Source: a virus
IMG/VR virus record: IMGVR_UViG_3300033145_000693
Location: 1 to 37,676 of that record
Strand: one strand, 5' to 3'
DNA: 37,676 nucleotides
Shown: positions 24,438 to 31,272 of the stretch, in pieces
Layout of the letters: the number at the start of each line of letters is the position of its first letter
How positions within the stretch are numbered: position 1 is the first letter of the stretch
The notes under the pieces: generated by a model
What the model saw: the letters and a program-made list of their open reading frames with translations, nothing else
Told to the model about the DNA's origin: nothing
Database searches by the model: none
Translations under genes and position numbers: made by a program

Positions 24438-24504
24438 GGGGCCAGTATGGCCCCAGCTCGCGCGAGGGGGTTAGGCTTGCAAGTGCTACATGCGCTGCAT
24501 GCAG
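24438..24504. promoter_or_regulatory. cluster of four perfect palindromes, candidate late control region
   Basis: In 67 bp lie GGGGCCA-GTA-TGGCCCC (24438-24454), CTCGCGCGAG (24457-24466), CTTGCAAG (24476-24483) and CTGCATGCAG (24495-24504). They lie between the zinc-ribbon gene and the head block of the late strand. Dyad elements here could be operator sites for a late activator or repressor, a terminator, or packaging recognition. I see no clean -10/-35 pair between them. A Mor/C-type late activator gene was not recognised elsewhere in the window. Confidence 0.55.
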
Positions 24505-24529
24505 ACAAAAGAAACGGCGGCGCAGAAGT

Positions 24530-24787
24530 CTAGTCGGAGTTCCAGAGCTGGGTGCCGCAATCGGGACAAGTCATCTCCTGGCCAGGCTTTGGACGGCCAA
24601 GGCTGCGGCCGCACTTCGGGCAAGAGGGCATGTCCAGGGTGAGCGCGGTGTGTATGCGGTTGAGGTGGTCGAGTGATGCCGCAGTGTTCTCCATGATGCA
24701 GCCGAGGCGACTGCTGATGACGATGAGCACGATGACGGCGAGCAGAAGTACCGGGCTGAGAATTATGAAGGCAATCAGGTCGAGCAT
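24530..24787 (-). CDS. small membrane protein with zinc ribbon
   Basis: An 85-residue protein. An N-terminal transmembrane helix (LIAFIILSPVLLLAVIVLIVI) precedes a short linker and a C-terminal zinc ribbon, CPKCGRSLGRPKPGQEMTCPDCGTQLW, with CPxCG and CPDCG knuckles. GAGGAG lies ahead of the ATG. It starts 4 bases after the neighbouring Cys protein gene. Membrane location with an inside or outside ribbon; function unknown. Confidence 0.65.
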   Translation of the reverse strand: MLDLIAFIILSPVLLLAVIVLIVISSRLGCIMENTAASLDHLNRIHTALTLDMPSCPKCGRSLGRPKPGQEMTCPDCGTQLWNSD

Positions 24788-24791
24788 GGTG

Positions 24792-25055
24792 CTACTCCTC
24801 TTTCTTGTAGTGGTTGATAATATCTCCGTTGATTGTCAAGCTGTCGATGGTGAGGCCGCCGGGGCCGAGGAGATCCTGTTTCACCAGCTCGGTCATGTAA
24901 TCCTTTGGTGCGATGCCGAGCAGCTGCGCGCGTTTCATTATCAGCTCTTGGAACTGATCATCGAATGGACAGACGCCCTGGGAGACAGAGCATCTATCCT
25001 CGATACCCAGCGGGCAAACTTTGCCCGAAACGGTACAGACAGCTTCGTCGTCCAT
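24792..25055 (-). CDS. small Cys-containing protein, unknown
   Basis: About 87 residues from MDDEAVCTVSG; GGAGG lies five bases ahead of that ATG, which decides against a start further upstream. The N-terminal 35 residues have four Cys in the order C-x(6)-C-x(7)-C-x(6)-C (AVCTVSGKVCPLGIEDRCSVSQGVCPF), which could bind a metal. The C-terminus (KDYMTELVKQDLLGPGGLTIDSL) is globular. It follows the leftward RHH regulator and precedes the membrane zinc-ribbon protein. No family recognised. Confidence 0.6.
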   Translation of the reverse strand: MDDEAVCTVSGKVCPLGIEDRCSVSQGVCPFDDQFQELIMKRAQLLGIAPKDYMTELVKQDLLGPGGLTIDSLTINGDIINHYKKEE

Positions 25056-25123
25056 TGACCTCCTCCGTCGCCAGTTGAGAAAAGAAGGAAAGAGGGGAAT
25101 ATGCAACAGTTGCATTTTTGTTT

Positions 25124-25375
25124 CTATCGGCGGCGTGGCTTCTTCTTTTTCTTTCCGCCTCGATCGACGTGGATGTCGCCGGTGACAGTCGACTGCTGGG
25201 CGCGGATATTGACGGGGATAGATATCGTTCCAGAGGACTCGACGTTGTCCAGGAACTCGGCCGTTGCCCGGCGCACAAGCTCGGCAGGCTTGAGGCCAGC
25301 CTGCTCGGCGATAGCCTTCAATCTCTTGCGGGTCTCTTCGTCGAATCGTACGGATACGCCCTCAGATAAGCTCAT
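25124..25375 (-). CDS. ribbon-helix-helix regulator (leftward)
   Basis: About 83 residues from MSLSEGVSVRFDEET. The order beta strand (VSVRFD), helix (EETRKRLKAIAEQAG), turn, helix (KPAELVRRATAEFLDNV) is the MetJ/Arc type. The tail is very basic (GGKKKKKPRRR). There is no RBS; the likely -10 lies only 7 bases before the ATG, so the mRNA is probably leaderless. It is the first gene of the leftward direction and faces another RHH gene across a shared operator, so it is probably a phage repressor or a Cro-like partner. Confidence 0.75.
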   Translation of the reverse strand: MSLSEGVSVRFDEETRKRLKAIAEQAGLKPAELVRRATAEFLDNVESSGTISIPVNIRAQQSTVTGDIHVDRGGKKKKKPRRR

Positions 25376-25471
25376 GTAACGCAATGTAGCGCAACGTCTT
25401 CCGTGCCGCAACAAAAAAGATGAAAATAATCGCTTGACCGCCTGTAGTCGCTTGCGCTACATTGAAACACA
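25376..25471. promoter_or_regulatory. divergent operator-promoter between two RHH genes
   Basis: TTGCGCTACATTG occurs as a perfect inverted pair at 25382-25394 (minus) and 25452-25464 (plus). On the minus strand TTGCGG (25406-25411), 17 bp, TACATT (25383-25388) precedes the leftward ATG by 7 nt. On the plus strand TTGACC (25434-25439), 18 bp, TACATT (25458-25463) precedes the rightward ATG by 8 nt. Tandem 10-bp repeats lie on both sides: GTAACGCAAT-GTAGCGCAAC (25376-25395) and GAAACACAAT-GAAACGCAAT (25464-25483), consensus G-AACGCAAT. RHH proteins bind such tandem sites. Both mRNAs would be leaderless. Confidence 0.7.
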
Positions 25472-25654
25472 ATGAAACGCAATACAGCATCGACCCCGGC
25501 CAGCATTCGCTTTGACCAAGCCACCGATACCCGTCTTTCTGACCTCGCCAACAGGTTCGGTTTGTCCCGCTCCGAGGTCGTGAGGTTTGCTGTTCTGCAG
25601 AAGCTGCCGGAGTGGGAAAAGAAGGGTGTCATCATCCTGGAGACCAAGGCATGA
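25472..25654 (+). CDS. ribbon-helix-helix regulator (rightward)
   Basis: A 60-residue protein, MKRNTASTPASIRFDQATDTRLSDLANRFGLSRSEVVRFAVLQKLPEWEKK: strand SIRFD, helix LSDLANRF, helix RSEVVRFAVLQKL, the CopG/Arc style. It begins the rightward early transcript with no RBS and a start only 8 bases after a -10. It faces a distinct RHH gene. The tandem operator repeats extend over its first codons, so the protein may regulate itself. Which of the two is the lysogeny keeper cannot be decided from sequence. Confidence 0.75.
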   Translation: MKRNTASTPASIRFDQATDTRLSDLANRFGLSRSEVVRFAVLQKLPEWEKKGVIILETKA

Positions 25655-25962
25655 GCAAACACCGTCCGCTAGATCCTCCGAACGAACAACTCGAGCTGGC
25701 GTACGTCCCTCCACAAACAAAGCTACTACGCGATGTCGCGCTGCCCGCCATGAAGCAATGGTTTCGGATCGGCGAGGCCGCAATCATCTTCGGGGTCAGC
25801 AAGACCCAGGTCAACAACTGGATAGACGACGGGTCGCTGCAGGTGCGTAGCCTCAAGCGCGTGCTGGATGGAGAGACGCCGCCGCCTCGCTTGCACAAGA
25901 GGGTGACTCGTGAATCGATCGTCTCTCTGTTGAATGACAGGAGTCGGCAGGTAACAACATAA
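25651..25962 (+). CDS. excisionase-like helix-turn-helix protein
   Basis: About 103 residues from MSKHRPLDPPN, ATGA over the previous stop. The core WFRIGEAAIIFGVSKTQVNNWIDDGSLQVRSL is a MerR/excisionase-type winged helix: helix (FRIGEAAIIFGV), turn, recognition helix (KTQVNNWIDDG), wing (LQVRSLKRV). The C-terminal RVTRESIVSLLND matches the usual closing helix. It likely controls early transcription or the transposition switch, as Ner does in Mu. No sign of truncation. Confidence 0.75.
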   Translation: MSKHRPLDPPNEQLELAYVPPQTKLLRDVALPAMKQWFRIGEAAIIFGVSKTQVNNWIDDGSLQVRSLKRVLDGETPPPRLHKRVTRESIVSLLNDRSRQVTT

Positions 25963-25975
25963 AGGGGGGGTGTTC

Positions 25976-26629
25976 ATGCGCAAATCGAAAGAGGTCGCGG
26001 TGCGCGAGATAGATTCTGAGGCGGCCCGGATGCGGGCGAGTTGGGCGTTGAGCTATCACCAGGGCACGAAGATCGGAGCGCAGATGACAGTGATGAACGC
26101 CATCGCTTGCGGTATCCAACTACAGAAGGCAAAGGAATCCTTGCCGCATGGTGACTTCAGGAAGTGGCAAACAAAATACCTGAAGACTATTAGCACCCGG
26201 ACGGCAACTCGGTATTTGTCTTTGGTCCAGAGGATGTCACATGAACTGGCAACCAAATGGGACACAGTGGCCCTTTTGCTGGATGTCTCACCCGAAAAAT
26301 TCACCCCTGAGTATGCATCGAAGATTGCGCCGAGGGTCAAGAAACTGGTGGAGGGTAAGTCGGTCCGCGAACTATACGAAGACTTCGGCATAATCAAGCC
26401 CCGACAGACAGCCACAGAGAAGGTGCTCAAGCGGATCGGGCCGCGTACCGGCGACAAGGAGGAAGATCGAAAGAACCTGACGGCGGCCTGGGTAGACAAG
26501 GTGGAAGAGACGCTGGCTGGCGCGAAGTATTCAAAAGACTTTGTTCGGGATAAGGATCTTAATCGGTTTATCGATAGCCTTATCTCGGCTGCTGCTGAAT
26601 GGGGCATTCCTCTGGTGGTGAAGTCTTGA
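25976..26629 (+). CDS. DUF3102-like protein
   Basis: A 217-residue protein. A run of G (25964-25970) precedes the ATG at 25976 by five bases; an in-frame GTG at 25970 is inside it. GIQLQKAKESLPHGDFRKWQTKYLKTISTRTATRYLSLV matches DUF3102, found in phages and plasmids: (A)-LxxAK..LPHG.F..W followed by an RTAxRYM helix. The rest is helical (RVKKLVEGKSVRELYEDFGII). The function of the family is unproven; an early DNA-associated regulator is plausible. It ends just inside the transposase gene. Confidence 0.75.
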   Translation: MRKSKEVAVREIDSEAARMRASWALSYHQGTKIGAQMTVMNAIACGIQLQKAKESLPHGDFRKWQTKYLKTISTRTATRYLSLVQRMSHELATKWDTVALLLDVSPEKFTPEYASKIAPRVKKLVEGKSVRELYEDFGIIKPRQTATEKVLKRIGPRTGDKEEDRKNLTAAWVDKVEETLAGAKYSKDFVRDKDLNRFIDSLISAAAEWGIPLVVKS

Positions 26630-27981
26630 ACGATGCAGAGCACATCGCCAGAGCGCCAGCATGGCAACGCGAGAAAGCCCTGGCCCTTCACGGAATCTGC
26701 GGAGCCATAAGCAACGCCATCGACTCTGGCATGGCGCAGAGGGCCGCAGTGCAAAACGCCTGCACCGACCATGCAGGGCAGCTGCTCAGTGACGGCAAAG
26801 GTGGACACAAGACGTTGAAGTTGTCGGCCTCCACCATGACTCGCCACTTTACCAACTGGAAGAAGGCGGGCGAGTCGATGTCTGTTTTCCTCCCGGACTA
26901 CAAGCCCGGCAAGGTCAAGGTTCCGCGTGAGTTGATCATGGAGTTTCAGCGGCTCTGCACGTTGCCTGGTGTTTCCAACATGAGCGTCGCGATCGATACG
27001 CTCAAGAAGCAATGGCAGAACGGTGAAGATGTCCCTGGGCTGGGCCGGTGGCCAGACTGGTGGCCTCTGAATCGTAAAGGGTTCGCTCTTCCCGCCGACG
27101 CTCCAGACTTCCCTGTTTCTTCCCGTGCGCTCTACAGGTACCGCCCGAGCAGGGCCGCCATCGTAACTGGCACCAAAGGAATCGCAGCTGCTCGGAAGGA
27201 GTTGCCCTGGCTAACCAGGGACACCAGCAAGCTGCGACCAGGCGAGTGTTATATGTTCGACGATGTACGACTGGACATCCTGGCCATTGATGACATCACG
27301 AAGAGGCCGACCGAGTTGAATGCGTACATCGCCTATGAGGTCGGCTGCCGGGTGATCCCTTCCTTTATCTTGCGGCCCGCCAACGCCATGCTCAAGCCGG
27401 ACGTCGACGGCCTGGTCGTGCGTACGCTCAAGGCTTTCGGGATCGGCAAGACCTACACGACGCATCTGGTGTTTGAGCGCGGCACCTTGACTATGAGTCC
27501 GGTCGGAAAAGAGTTTCTAGAGAAGGTGACCGAGGGCCGCATCCAGGTCCACTACTCATCCATGAACACTGGCAAGCGATATGTCGGCGCGCACCGTGAT
27601 GCCGGGGTTGGCCATTGGATGGGCAAGGCTGTGATCGAAAGCCTGATGCGCAAGATCCACCTGGAACTCATGTCGCTGCCAGGCCAGCGTGGAAACGATT
27701 ACACCAACCAACCGGCGAACCTCGGCTGGAACGGCCAAGGCAATAAGCCTACGCCGGGCACGCTGGCTCGAGAGGCCAGCGACTTGGCCGAGATAGTGAT
27801 GTGGTCGGACTCAAGGTTCCGGCTCGACCTCGGTCTGATGTGGGCCAGCCAGGTCAACGCCATGCTTCGTAAGGCAGTAGCTCGACATAACTCAAGCCGG
27901 GGCCACGACTATCAAGGTTTCGGAAAAGTCACAGAGAAAGAATCTGCGCCAGGTGTTTGGAGGGACGTTGTGTGCAACTAA
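26599..27981 (+). CDS. transposase catalytic subunit, MuA-like (DDE), C-terminal part separate
   Basis: About 460 residues. The start is uncertain: ATG 26599 overlaps the previous gene by 31 bases, or TTG 26626 overlaps its stop as TTGA. The N-terminal 190 residues bind DNA (HTH-rich; SASTMTRHFTNWKK). The RNase-H-like core has Asp221 (YMFDDVRLD), Glu293 (VFERGT) and Glu347 (KAVIES), counted from ATG. Spacing 72 and 54 fits MuA D269-D336-E392 (67, 56), so the second acidic residue is Glu here, not Asp. The frame ends soon after the core; the beta-barrel that follows in MuA is in the next gene. It cuts and joins phage ends. Confidence 0.85.
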   Translation: MGHSSGGEVLNDAEHIARAPAWQREKALALHGICGAISNAIDSGMAQRAAVQNACTDHAGQLLSDGKGGHKTLKLSASTMTRHFTNWKKAGESMSVFLPDYKPGKVKVPRELIMEFQRLCTLPGVSNMSVAIDTLKKQWQNGEDVPGLGRWPDWWPLNRKGFALPADAPDFPVSSRALYRYRPSRAAIVTGTKGIAAARKELPWLTRDTSKLRPGECYMFDDVRLDILAIDDITKRPTELNAYIAYEVGCRVIPSFILRPANAMLKPDVDGLVVRTLKAFGIGKTYTTHLVFERGTLTMSPVGKEFLEKVTEGRIQVHYSSMNTGKRYVGAHRDAGVGHWMGKAVIESLMRKIHLELMSLPGQRGNDYTNQPANLGWNGQGNKPTPGTLAREASDLAEIVMWSDSRFRLDLGLMWASQVNAMLRKAVARHNSSRGHDYQGFGKVTEKESAPGVWRDVVCN

Positions 27982-28835
27982 CCGATGCAAGACATATCAA
28001 CAGTGAACAAGTAGAGGAAGAGTCTGAGTTTTCCCCGACGTTTCGCAAGGTCACGAGATCCCCGTTTGAGGAGATGGCGGCGCGGCTGGCGGCTGGCAAT
28101 CACATGGAGGCGATCCCGGAAGCCCTGGCGGCGTTGATGCTACAGGCCCAGCGAAAGGAAACAGTCACGCCGAAGGGCATCACCTTCGACCTGCAGGGAG
28201 TCAGCCATAACTTCTTCCATCCCGAGTGCCATACTTGTCACCCGTCCAACATTGGCAAAGCGTTCTTGATCTCCTTCGACCCCGATGATCTCGACGTGAT
28301 CTATATTCTTTCTGATGACGGCCGCTTCCAGGAGGCCGTGCCCAGGGCCAACAAAGTCGCGTGGTTCGATCCTGAGATGGACAAGGAGATCCAGAAGTAT
28401 CGCAGCGTCACCAAGCACGTTCATGAAGGGCTTCGCAAAACCCACGCTCGCACAACCAAAATTGAGCGCAACAGAACCAAGGCAAACGCCGAGGCTCTGC
28501 AAATGAGCCACACAGTCACACCACCAGAGCCGCAGGCTGACCACCTAGCGGCACCTCCAAAACAAGACGCAGATCCAGCACACGACCAGGACCGCTCACA
28601 CCCGGTCCCTGGTCGTGCTGCGTCGAGGGGATTCAGTCGAGCGGAGGAAGTCAAGGAGGCACAGGAAGTCATACTAGGACAGCGAACACAGTTTCGGGAC
28701 CGCGAGAAGGCGTCGCGTGCTCGTATAGGTGCAGTGCGGGGGCAGGTTGACGAGCTGCTACCCGATAACAATAAGGACAACGTGGAGCAAGCCGAAGAGG
28801 ACGCGTCTCTGGATGACGTATCGGCCATGCTCTAA
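27972..28835 (+). CDS. transposase C-terminal subunit (MuA beta-barrel-like) as a separate gene
   Basis: About 287 residues. GGAGGG (27959-27964) lies seven bases before GTG 27972, so it has its own RBS inside the end of the catalytic gene (10 bp overlap). Residues about 20-145 correspond to the MuA barrel region: RSPFEEMAARLAAGN, then KGITFDLQGVSHNF and FDPDDLDVIYILSDDGRFQEAVP, the part that touches DNA in the transpososome. The C-terminal 140 residues (RAEEVKEAQEVILGQRTQFRDREKASRAR and an acidic end) are charged and helical, like the MuB- and ClpX-contacting end of MuA. It would act in trans with the catalytic subunit. Confidence 0.8.
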   Translation: MQLTDARHINSEQVEEESEFSPTFRKVTRSPFEEMAARLAAGNHMEAIPEALAALMLQAQRKETVTPKGITFDLQGVSHNFFHPECHTCHPSNIGKAFLISFDPDDLDVIYILSDDGRFQEAVPRANKVAWFDPEMDKEIQKYRSVTKHVHEGLRKTHARTTKIERNRTKANAEALQMSHTVTPPEPQADHLAAPPKQDADPAHDQDRSHPVPGRAASRGFSRAEEVKEAQEVILGQRTQFRDREKASRARIGAVRGQVDELLPDNNKDNVEQAEEDASLDDVSAML

Positions 28836-28853
28836 AACAAGGAGGGTGCAGTA

Positions 28854-29909
28854 ATGGCAAGTGAAGCAGCAGTCAATGGTGCGAAGGGCGGAGCTGATCC
28901 GCGTGCGACCTGGTCGTTTGGTGGCGACCATGTCATGAATGCAACAGGGAAGTATCCTGACCGTGCAAAGAACGCGGTCCGGTGGTTCTTCTTCTATTGT
29001 ATCGATGCTGGCCTATCAATGGACGAGTCGGCCAAAGCTATCCGCTACGACAAGACCACCGTCTATCGGATTTGTAAGGGCGAGTATAAAGCCAAGATGG
29101 ACAAAGTGGTGAAGGCGATCGAGAAGTATCGCAAGCTCTGCGAGTCTCGTGTCGACATTGTCAAGGTGCCTTTCGTCGAGACGGCCACGGCGAAGAAGAT
29201 ATGGAAGTACTGCGACCTGGCTATCACTTACAACGCCATTGCTGCCATCTACGGCGACTCTCATATTGGCAAAACGCTGGCCCTCCTGCAGTACGCCAAG
29301 GAACACAACCACGGCCAAACCCGTTACATGCGGCTGTCGGCATCCAGCGGGACGCAGCTGTTCATGAAGGATTGCGCGACAGCTTGTGCTCTCAGTCGAA
29401 ACAGTTGCTTCGAGAAGCTCCGTGATCGCGTCTTTAGCGCAACAGATGAGAATACGCTGTGGATCTTCGACGAGATCCACCAGACCTTCGTGAGCTATCA
29501 CAAGAAGGCTCGTATCTCTGTCCTGGAGTTGATCCGCGAACTCTATGACCGCACCGGCTGCGGCGTAGTGCTCTGCGGTACCAACACCGCCCGCGAAGAG
29601 ATCGAAGAAGGCGAGGACAAGAAGCTACTCGAGCAGCTCAACCGGCGCGGCATATTCAAGCTGCAGCTGCCGAAGTACGCGACCAGGCCGGACCTCAATG
29701 CAATCGCCAAGCACTTCAAGCTGCCACCGTCAGAAGGCGAGGCAGCGACACTGGTCAAGGAGATCATCCACAAGCACGGCCTCAAGGCATACACGACCTA
29801 CCTGCAGGCGGCTGTGAAGGTCGCGGCCAACGCAAAGCGGAAGGCCACCTGGTCGGACTTCATTCACGCCCACGACGTAATCGCAAAGTTGAGCCAGCAA
29901 GGGAGTTGA
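28854..29909 (+). CDS. transposition target-selection ATPase, MuB-like (AAA+)
   Basis: A 351-residue protein. GGAGGG lies ahead of its ATG. It has an N-terminal HTH (AIRYDKTTVYRICKGEYK), Walker A GDSHIGKT (134-141), and Walker B LWIFDE (Asp206, Glu207) followed by IHQ. After it VVLCGT (sensor-1-like) and the typical EEIEEGEDKKLLEQLNRRGI segment follow, and a helical C-terminus similar to the MuB end. The family forms ATP-dependent filaments on DNA, marks targets and gives target immunity. Together with the split transposase this makes the full transposition machinery. Confidence 0.9.
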   Translation: MASEAAVNGAKGGADPRATWSFGGDHVMNATGKYPDRAKNAVRWFFFYCIDAGLSMDESAKAIRYDKTTVYRICKGEYKAKMDKVVKAIEKYRKLCESRVDIVKVPFVETATAKKIWKYCDLAITYNAIAAIYGDSHIGKTLALLQYAKEHNHGQTRYMRLSASSGTQLFMKDCATACALSRNSCFEKLRDRVFSATDENTLWIFDEIHQTFVSYHKKARISVLELIRELYDRTGCGVVLCGTNTAREEIEEGEDKKLLEQLNRRGIFKLQLPKYATRPDLNAIAKHFKLPPSEGEAATLVKEIIHKHGLKAYTTYLQAAVKVAANAKRKATWSDFIHAHDVIAKLSQQGS

Positions 29910-29911
29910 CG

Positions 29912-30355
29912 ATGACGAGTAAGAAACTACAGAGGACAGTAACGGCGGCGATCGAACTCGACAGGGAGATCGCCGAGAAACAGGAACAGCTCAAGGTTCT
30001 CAAGTCTCAGCTGGTGGCGGCCGCGCGCGCACAGCCAGAGGCCGGGCACAAGACGGACAAGGGTGGCCGCAGCGTCGCATTCGAGGCTGACGATGGCTCT
30101 ATCGCTCGCGTGCACCTGCCTGTGTCTCAGCTCAAGGCTAAGATGAAGAGCGACAGCAAGGCAATGGTGAAGCTGCACGAGCTGCTCGGCGAGAACTTTG
30201 TCAGACTCTTTGCCCGCGTCACCAGCTACAGTCTGCGCCCGGAGTTCAAGACCAAGGCCAAGGCGTTGCTCGAGGCTGATGCGTCGAAGATCATCAAGCT
30301 ATGTTCCGATAAGGCGAGTCCATCAGTGTCGTTTGAAACTAAGGAGGTCGCATGA
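29912..30355 (+). CDS. early protein with N-terminal coiled coil, unknown
   Basis: About 147 residues; GGGAG is six bases before ATG 29912 (an in-frame TTG at 29906 overlaps the ATPase stop). The first 45 residues are a predicted coiled coil (ELDREIAEKQEQLKVLKSQLVAAA). The remainder is SVAFEADDGSIARVHLPVSQLKAKMKSDSKAMVKLHELLGENFVRLFARVTSYSL. It resembles neither Gam nor DUF3164 enough to be named. It is in the position of Mu kil/gam genes, so a DNA-end-binding or host-takeover role is possible. Confidence 0.6.
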   Translation: MTSKKLQRTVTAAIELDREIAEKQEQLKVLKSQLVAAARAQPEAGHKTDKGGRSVAFEADDGSIARVHLPVSQLKAKMKSDSKAMVKLHELLGENFVRLFARVTSYSLRPEFKTKAKALLEADASKIIKLCSDKASPSVSFETKEVA

Positions 30356-30537
30356 CGTTTACTGCCACAGCAGCAGAGACTCTGTTTATGTTCCTGGGCA
30401 TGTTTGTGAGTGGTGTAGTTTGCGGGATGCGGATCTCGCGGTTTGTCAACCGGAGGAATGATCGTGCTGGATCGAAGACAGCAGGGGGTCTATCGCCCTC
30501 TAGTCGCCCAAGCCTGGCAGGTGTTCTGCAGACGTAA
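30352..30537 (+). CDS. small single-span membrane protein
   Basis: 61 residues, ATGA over the previous stop with a strong RBS (AAGGAGG). Residues about 8-27 (AETLFMFLGMFVSGVVCGMRI) form a membrane helix, followed by a basic RFVNRRNDRAGSK tail. Its last 74 bases overlap the GemA-like gene in another frame, so the true C-terminus may be fortuitous. Function unknown; a kil-like or superinfection membrane peptide is possible. Confidence 0.55.
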   Translation: MTFTATAAETLFMFLGMFVSGVVCGMRISRFVNRRNDRAGSKTAGGLSPSSRPSLAGVLQT

Positions 30538-30976
30538 TGCAGGGACCGTGTCGGACAAGGTCGCGAAGGATGCCTGGTACCGGAAAGAGCTAGTCAACGA
30601 GCTCGGCGTCTACACCACAAAGCAGATCGGATCGCCCGAGGAGTTCGACTCGCTGATGCTCCACTTCGCCACGATCGCCGACAACGAGTACTGGATCGAT
30701 CGGGCGTCACGCGGCGCGGAAGGCCGGGCGCTGTGGTTGCTAAAGAAGACAATGGGGAATGCCGGTGTCGACTGGCCATACGTCTACGGCATCGCCCGCA
30801 ACATGGGCTACGACAAAGTCGTCGAGGAGTTACCGGCCGAGGCAGTACTCAAGATCAACACGGCGGTCTATATCTACATGAAGAGGCAGCAGAAAAAGGA
30901 GGCGCAATGCACGCGTTCGGATTCAGAGAAGACGAAGCAGTCGCAGTCGCAGATGGAACTAGGAACTTTGTTTTAG
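30464..30976 (+). CDS. GemA / Mu gp16-like protein (DUF1018)
   Basis: About 170 residues from GTG 30464, where GGAGGA lies six bases ahead; an ATG six bases earlier abuts that RBS. The start VLDRRQQGVYRPLVAQAWQVFCRR, followed by AWYRKELVNELGVYTTKQIGSPEEFDSLMLHFATIADNEYWID and AEGRALWLLKKTM, matches the DUF1018 pattern (AWYR..V..ELG..T.K.....F..LM..FA). GemA in Mu changes host gene expression and DNA supercoiling; direct function here is inferred. The C-terminal 30 residues are Lys, Ser and Gln rich. Confidence 0.75.
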   Translation: MLDRRQQGVYRPLVAQAWQVFCRRNAGTVSDKVAKDAWYRKELVNELGVYTTKQIGSPEEFDSLMLHFATIADNEYWIDRASRGAEGRALWLLKKTMGNAGVDWPYVYGIARNMGYDKVVEELPAEAVLKINTAVYIYMKRQQKKEAQCTRSDSEKTKQSQSQMELGTLF

Positions 30977-31272
30977 ACGAGATTCGCTGGCGTCCAGTGT
31001 TGCAGGGCGAAGAGCTGTATCTATTCCAAGTGCTGGACGATGGTTCCTATAAATTGCTGCGCATGGATTTCCCAAAATGCGTCTCGGTAGAAGCTCTAAG
31101 CCTTCGCACAGACGGCACCGTGTTCCTTACCGGCATAGAGTGTAGTGAAAGTGCGGCCGACCTCATAGCGCGCTCCGTAGGATTTGAAGACGCCAGAGGA
31201 ATGATGGTCGCCCTGATCAAGAAGTACGACACCTTGCCGATTGACCTCTTGAGGATAGGATGGAAGAGCTAG
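30907..31272 (+). CDS. early protein of unknown function
   Basis: About 121 residues from ATG 30907, with AAGGAGG five bases ahead, overlapping the GemA-like gene by 70 bases in another frame. A long frame further upstream has no such signal. MHAFGFREDEAVAVADGTRNFVLDEIRWRPVLQGEELYLFQVLDDGSYKLL is beta-rich; the C-terminal half has GIECSESAADLIARSVGFEDARGMMVAL. No family recognised. A 70-base overlap with both frames intact is unusual and suggests tight coupling. Confidence 0.6.
   Translation: MHAFGFREDEAVAVADGTRNFVLDEIRWRPVLQGEELYLFQVLDDGSYKLLRMDFPKCVSVEALSLRTDGTVFLTGIECSESAADLIARSVGFEDARGMMVALIKKYDTLPIDLLRIGWKS

Noticed and set aside
25472-25654. Toxin-antitoxin reading of the RHH gene
   Set aside because: No toxin-like gene follows; the next gene is an excisionase-like HTH and then transposition genes, so a phage switch is more likely.
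26056-27012. 318-residue leftward frame across the transposase start
   Set aside because: Opposite-strand shadow of the DUF3102 and transposase genes; composition is not protein-like and no RBS was seen.
26624-27981. Programmed frameshift joining the two transposase parts
   Set aside because: The overlap has no obvious slippery heptamer and the second part has its own ideal RBS seven bases before a GTG; a split into two proteins is simpler, though not proven.
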